A stretch of 64,000 bases of DNA from Candidatus Nitrosocaldus sp. Its GTDB lineage: Archaea > Thermoproteota > Nitrososphaeria > Nitrososphaerales > Nitrosocaldaceae. This document shows positions 60,939 to 64,000 of this stretch, one piece after another. Made by a program: the position numbers and the translations under genes. The DNA is taken from NCBI GenBank assembly GCA_025054855.1, contig JANWZS010000003.1:60363-124362 (forward strand), written 5' to 3'. Position 1 is the stretch's first letter; each line of letters begins with the position of its first letter. The notes below the pieces were generated by a model, which did no database searches, was not told the origin of the DNA, and saw only the letters and a program-made list of their open reading frames with translations.

Positions 60939-61823
60939 ATGCAGAGGTACGAGTGGAAGAAGAGGGATGTAGGGATAACGATGAGGCTTGTGCTATGCTT
61001 TGCAGTGCTCTCCATCCTCTACCTGATCTTCCTCTCAGTGCTAGCATATGTTGGTGTAGGCATGGTGCCATTGATCTTCCTTGGAGCATTCTTCATAATA
61101 ATGCAGTACCTCCTCTCCGACAGGATAGTGCTCTGGAGCACTGGTGCCAAGATAGTGAGCGAGCAACAGTATCCTAGGTTACATGCCATCGTAGACAGGC
61201 TAGTCGCTAGAGCTGGGCTCCCAAAGCCGAGGGTTGCCGTCATGTACACGGATGTGCCAAATGCATTCGCAACGGGCAAGGGTAGGAGGAGTTCGGTAGT
61301 AGCAGTGACCACAGGGCTGATGCGCCTACTCAACGATGAGGAGTTGGAGGGGGTTATAGCCCATGAACTTGCACATATAAAGAACAGGGATGTACTTGCA
61401 ATAACCCTAGCGAGCATATTCTCAACGATAGCATGGTACATGATGCACTACGGCTGGTATGGTGCGTATGGAAGGAGCAGGGATCAGGCCGGAGGGCTCA
61501 TACTTGCCATAATAATAGCAGCGATAACATGGTTCGTGAGCTTCCTCATAATAAGGGCCATCTCAAGGTACAGGGAGTTCATAGCAGATAGGGATGGCGC
61601 ACTGCTCACTGGCAAGCCCAGCAGGTTGGCAAGTGCGCTGATGAAGATAAGCGGTATGATGAACAGGATACCTAGCAGGGACCTGAGGGAGGTAGAGTCG
61701 ATGAACGCATTCTTCATAATACCAGCGCTCTCTGGCGATACCCTGAGCAGGCTCTTCTCAACCCATCCTCCCGTTGAGGAGAGGATAAGGAGGCTTATGG
61801 AGATGGAGGCAACAATGCATTGA
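60939..61823 (+). CDS. htpX: HtpX-like membrane zinc metalloprotease (M48)
   Basis: A 294-residue protein with two N-terminal membrane helices (about 14-35 and 38-56) and the zinc site GVIAHELAHIKNRDVL (HExxH). A second pair of helices (about 165-200) precedes the third ligand region REFIADRDGALLTGKPSRLA. It degrades damaged membrane proteins. The stop overlaps the start of the PspAB gene, a pairing known in archaea, and ties HtpX to the PspA stress response. Confidence 0.93.
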   Translation: MQRYEWKKRDVGITMRLVLCFAVLSILYLIFLSVLAYVGVGMVPLIFLGAFFIIMQYLLSDRIVLWSTGAKIVSEQQYPRLHAIVDRLVARAGLPKPRVAVMYTDVPNAFATGKGRRSSVVAVTTGLMRLLNDEELEGVIAHELAHIKNRDVLAITLASIFSTIAWYMMHYGWYGAYGRSRDQAGGLILAIIIAAITWFVSFLIIRAISRYREFIADRDGALLTGKPSRLASALMKISGMMNRIPSRDLREVESMNAFFIIPALSGDTLSRLFSTHPPVEERIRRLMEMEATMH

Positions 61824-62356
61824 TACTCAGGAGGGGCAGGGGCAGGAAGGATAAGGATGTATCGCTCTTCGCACTCACACAGGCACACATAACCCTTGAT
61901 GTTAAGCTTAATGCTAGATTCACTGGCAGTGCTGCGCTATGCGTGAAGGAGTCCACAGGGGTATTCGACTCTGCTGTTGAGGATGCCAAGGGCTTCCTTG
62001 AGGCCAGCAGTGATGTATCGTACAGGGTTGAGAGGGACAGGTATGGGTACATGTGGTTCATCATAGGTTCTGGTATCGAGGGGGCTATGGCAGCGCTGGA
62101 TGCTATAGCAGATACATTCACTGAGCATGGATTCAGGGAGCAGATACTTGCTGGTGTATTCGCATTCAACTCAGAGAGGAGGGGCAGGTTCTACCTCATC
62201 TACAACTACAGGAGTAACAGGTTCTATCCATTCGCTCCATCATCAAGGGATAGGGATGTGGAGTTTGAGATGCTTATATACTCGCTCTTGAAGGATGAAC
62301 TGCCCATGGAGAAGGATAGGGCAAGATGGTACCCTATATGGGATATACCATTCTAA
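61820..62356 (+). CDS. PspA-associated protein PspAB
   Basis: A 178-residue soluble protein with a TTG start that overlaps the htpX stop by 4 bases. The sequence (LFALTQAHITLDVKLNARFT, SAVEDAKGFLEASSDVSYRV, DRYGYMWFIIGSGIEGAMAA) fits the archaeal PspAB family, which is usually coupled to htpX. Its molecular role is not established. It converges with pspAA and pspA, so the whole membrane-stress set sits within 2.7 kb. Confidence 0.75.
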   Translation: MILRRGRGRKDKDVSLFALTQAHITLDVKLNARFTGSAALCVKESTGVFDSAVEDAKGFLEASSDVSYRVERDRYGYMWFIIGSGIEGAMAALDAIADTFTEHGFREQILAGVFAFNSERRGRFYLIYNYRSNRFYPFAPSSRDRDVEFEMLIYSLLKDELPMEKDRARWYPIWDIPF

Positions 62357-62407
62357 TATAAAAGGGGTTGGCAATGGATGCTGACAGATCTGCTGCAGCA
62401 CAGCAGG

Positions 62408-62776
62408 TCAATCGATCATACCCTCTGGTACCAACCCCTCCCCCTTGAATACTTCTCTAGCCTCCTCCACCGTTATATCTACGCTGGGGATGATTATGTG
62501 GGATGGGATTATGGTATCATCCTTGACCTTCCTGCCCCTGCTCTTTACCAGCATACGCATAGCTGCTATACTCTCCCTTATAGTATGCTCATCCACATCC
62601 TCATCAAGCAGTCTCACCATCCTGTTATCTATCCTGTTCACCTCATCCAATGTATCCTTGTCTATGTAGTACTGCCCCTCGCCCATCAGCCTCACCACTA
62701 CCTTCTCGCCCTTCTCCTTGCTTCTCTTACCTCTCCCCCTACCCTTGGTCTTACGCCCACCCTTTGCCCTTGCCAT
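62408..62776 (-). CDS. PspA-associated protein PspAA
   Basis: A 122-residue protein. The core VVVRLMGEGQYYIDKDTLDEVNRID and NRMVRLLDEDVDEHTIRESI is the PspAA signature, a small protein encoded beside pspA in many archaea and actinobacteria. A Lys/Arg/Gly-rich N-terminal extension (ARAKGGRKTKGRGRGKRSKE) is unusual and could bind acidic lipids or nucleic acid. I chose the ATG at 62776 behind GGTAGAGGTG; a GTG at 62812 is possible. It lies directly downstream of pspA. Confidence 0.78.
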   Translation of the reverse strand: MARAKGGRKTKGRGRGKRSKEKGEKVVVRLMGEGQYYIDKDTLDEVNRIDNRMVRLLDEDVDEHTIRESIAAMRMLVKSRGRKVKDDTIIPSHIIIPSVDITVEEAREVFKGEGLVPEGMID

Positions 62777-62817
62777 GCTATTCACCTCTACCCCTATACG
62801 CTCACCCACCACTCCAT

Positions 62818-63618
62818 CTACCTGCTCTCTGCCTCCTTGACCTCTCCAGCCTCGCCCTCTACCTCAGTACCCTCCTCTACCCTCTTCCCTCTCCTCCCTC
62901 TCTCCCTCACCTTATCCTTCTCCCTCCCCATCTCCTTCTTCAGCTTCTCCAGTTCCTTCTCAACCGCATCCTTCATCATAACATCCTGCAACTCCCTCTC
63001 TATCATATCCTTGTTCGTTGTGTAATCTGTAAGCACACCGCTATCCATCAACTCGTCAAGAGCCATGGCCCTAGCCTTCATATGCTCCGTCTTCTCCTCC
63101 GCCCTCTGTATTGCCATGCCCACCTCAGCCATCTCCTCAGATATCCCCGTGACGCTCTCCTTTATCCTCACCTCAGCCTCCGCTGCGGTGTACTTTGCCT
63201 TTATGACCTCCTTCTGGAGCTTGAACTGCTCGACCTTTGCGGATAGCCTCCTCTCCAACTCCTCTAGCCTCACCTGCTCCTTCTCCATATCTGCTATCTG
63301 CCTCTCGACATCGAGCAGTTGCTGTATGTTCATGTTCTTCCTCTCCAGTGCAAGCCTAGCAAGGTCCTCCCTGTTCATATCCAGTGCACTCCTTGCCTGC
63401 TGCTCCAACTTGTATATATTCTCCTTCAGTTTGGTCTTCTGCATCTCAAGCCTCTTCTTTGCTGCCACAACCTCAGCTATATCCCTCCTCAACTTTATCA
63501 TAAGCTCCGTCTGCTTCTGATATGAGTAGTCGAGTACCTCCTTCGGGTCCTCGAATCTATTCAGCAGGGAGTTGACCTTCTGCTTCACAAGCATGGAGAT
63601 CCTTCTTGTTAGGCCCAT
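62818..63618 (-). CDS. pspA: Phage shock protein A/IM30 family protein
   Basis: A 266-residue protein that is nearly all coiled coil (about 25-220) after an amphipathic N-terminal helix (LTRRISMLVKQKVNSLLNRF). It belongs to the PspA/Vipp1/ESCRT-III superfamily, whose members polymerise on damaged membranes. EDPKEVLDYSYQKQ is the family hallmark. The tail is rich in Lys, Arg and Glu (REKDKVRERGRRGKRVEEG). It leads an operon with pspAA and faces htpX-pspAB. Confidence 0.92.
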   Translation of the reverse strand: MGLTRRISMLVKQKVNSLLNRFEDPKEVLDYSYQKQTELMIKLRRDIAEVVAAKKRLEMQKTKLKENIYKLEQQARSALDMNREDLARLALERKNMNIQQLLDVERQIADMEKEQVRLEELERRLSAKVEQFKLQKEVIKAKYTAAEAEVRIKESVTGISEEMAEVGMAIQRAEEKTEHMKARAMALDELMDSGVLTDYTTNKDMIERELQDVMMKDAVEKELEKLKKEMGREKDKVRERGRRGKRVEEGTEVEGEAGEVKEAESR

Positions 63619-63716
63619 GGTGTATAGGATGTGTAACCTGATTATAAGAGTTATGAAATAGCGTGGTATAGGCTTAAGAAATAAAGGGGAGATAGAAAAG
63701 AAAGAGTTATTGGAAT

Positions 63717-64000
63717 CTATACTCTGAGTACAGATCTCAGCATATATGCAGCAAGCACAGCCATGGATGTTATCATGACCAGAACTGCACCAGCCATGGA
63801 CTCTGGTACTACCATGAAACCTCCGTCAGGCATCTCTTCATCTACTTCAGTACCCTCATCAGAGCCAGTGTCTGATCCAGATGAACCAGACCCTGATCCA
63901 GTACCAGTATCTGAGCTAGAGCCTGATCCAGATGAACCAGACCCTGATCCAGTACCAGTATCTGAGCTAGAGCCTGATCCAGATGAACCAGACCCTGATC
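63717..64000 (-). CDS. Repeat-rich surface protein with C-terminal membrane anchor (partial)
   Basis: The C-terminal 94 codons of a gene that begins beyond the window. It has a Ser/Gly/Thr/Asp linker made of 17-residue repeats (SGSGSSGSGSSSDTGTG), an acidic spacer (DEGTEVDEEMPDGG), then VVPESMAGAVLVMITSMAVLAAYM and a basic end (LRSVLRV). This is the usual archaeal sorting layout: a PE(F)-type motif, membrane helix and basic tail. The Ser/Thr-rich linker is probably glycosylated and spans the cell-surface layer. Confidence 0.75.
   Translation of the reverse strand, partial: SGSGSSGSGSSSDTGTGSGSGSSGSGSSSDTGTGSGSGSSGSDTGSDEGTEVDEEMPDGGFMVVPESMAGAVLVMITSMAVLAAYMLRSVLRV
63874..64000. repeat. 51-bp in-frame tandem repeat (about 2.5 copies in window)
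   Basis: Unit of 51 bases starting at 63874, 63925 and 63976, with the full copies nearly identical. It encodes 17-residue Ser/Gly/Thr/Asp repeats of the surface protein and runs out of the window. Confidence 0.9.

Noticed and set aside
63874..64000. CRISPR-like repeat array
   Set aside because: The units are contiguous, in frame and protein-coding, without unique spacers.

Overview
The window reads as chromosomal DNA of a thaumarchaeon (Nitrososphaerota), probably a thermophilic lineage. The grounds are archaeal-type information genes (SRP54, Pus10, LSm, eL37, eL15, archaeal ThrRS, family-B polymerase, Hef-type helicase, TruD, EF-2, deoxyhypusine synthase, PurP, an intron-containing tRNA-Tyr), dominant AGG/AGA arginine codons, and TATA boxes placed about 25-30 bases before many start codons, as for leaderless archaeal mRNAs. 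A mannosyl-3-phosphoglycerate synthase gene points to heat or osmotic adaptation. No ammonia-oxidation genes lie in the window, so the assignment rests on the housekeeping set.

Layout. 1-8.7 kb: end of a prepilin peptidase gene, an orphan ABC permease, an Mrr-type nuclease, Dph6, SRP54, Pus10, TusA, a surface protein interrupted by an amber codon, an ASCH protein and PurU. 8.7-18.2 kb: MscS with a DUF432 partner, a creatininase-family hydrolase, an LSm/eL37 pair, a low-complexity protein, RpiA, a dihydropyrimidinase-like enzyme divergent from an isocitrate-lyase-family enzyme, a soluble chemoreceptor and a flavin reductase. 18.2-25.9 kb: ThrRS, agmatinase and deoxyhypusine synthase, then a rearranged patch in which a HEPN/MNT toxin-antitoxin pair with a wrecked HEPN gene lies between two perfect 107-bp repeats. 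26-41.9 kb: PolB divergent from Hef, rhomboid, an unidentified structured RNA, nuclease-like and JAMM proteins, MpgS, ArgH, eL15, TruD, an anchored beta-propeller, TatC and TatA. 42-49.5 kb: an ABC-2 exporter, a decayed exported protein gene, PurP, a DUF151 protein and EF-2. 49.7-64 kb: intron-containing tRNA-Tyr, a tandem pair of radical SAM proteins like GDGT ring synthases, 5-formyl-THF cyclo-ligase, a frameshifted nuclease, threonine ammonia-lyase, a complete PspA/PspAA/PspAB/HtpX set, and the end of a repeat-rich surface protein.

The most striking observation is the EF-2 gene. Its reading frame is broken after codon 21 by 37 bases that fold into a bulge-helix-bulge. Cutting after the second base of each bulge restores the frame, the canonical IRNFGVIAHVDHGK sequence and a normal 730-residue protein. 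The upstream exon has its own well-placed TATA box. This looks like a protein-coding intron processed by the tRNA splicing endonuclease, which the same window needs for tRNA-Tyr.

Several genes work together: Dph6 with EF-2 (diphthamide); agmatinase with deoxyhypusine synthase (polyamine to hypusine); PurU, PurP and 5-formyl-THF cyclo-ligase (formate and one-carbon supply to purines); TatA with TatC; and the PspA membrane-stress set. Real gene decay is also visible (HEPN, a PD-(D/E)XK nuclease, an exported protein, the amber-interrupted surface protein), concentrated in accessory genes.
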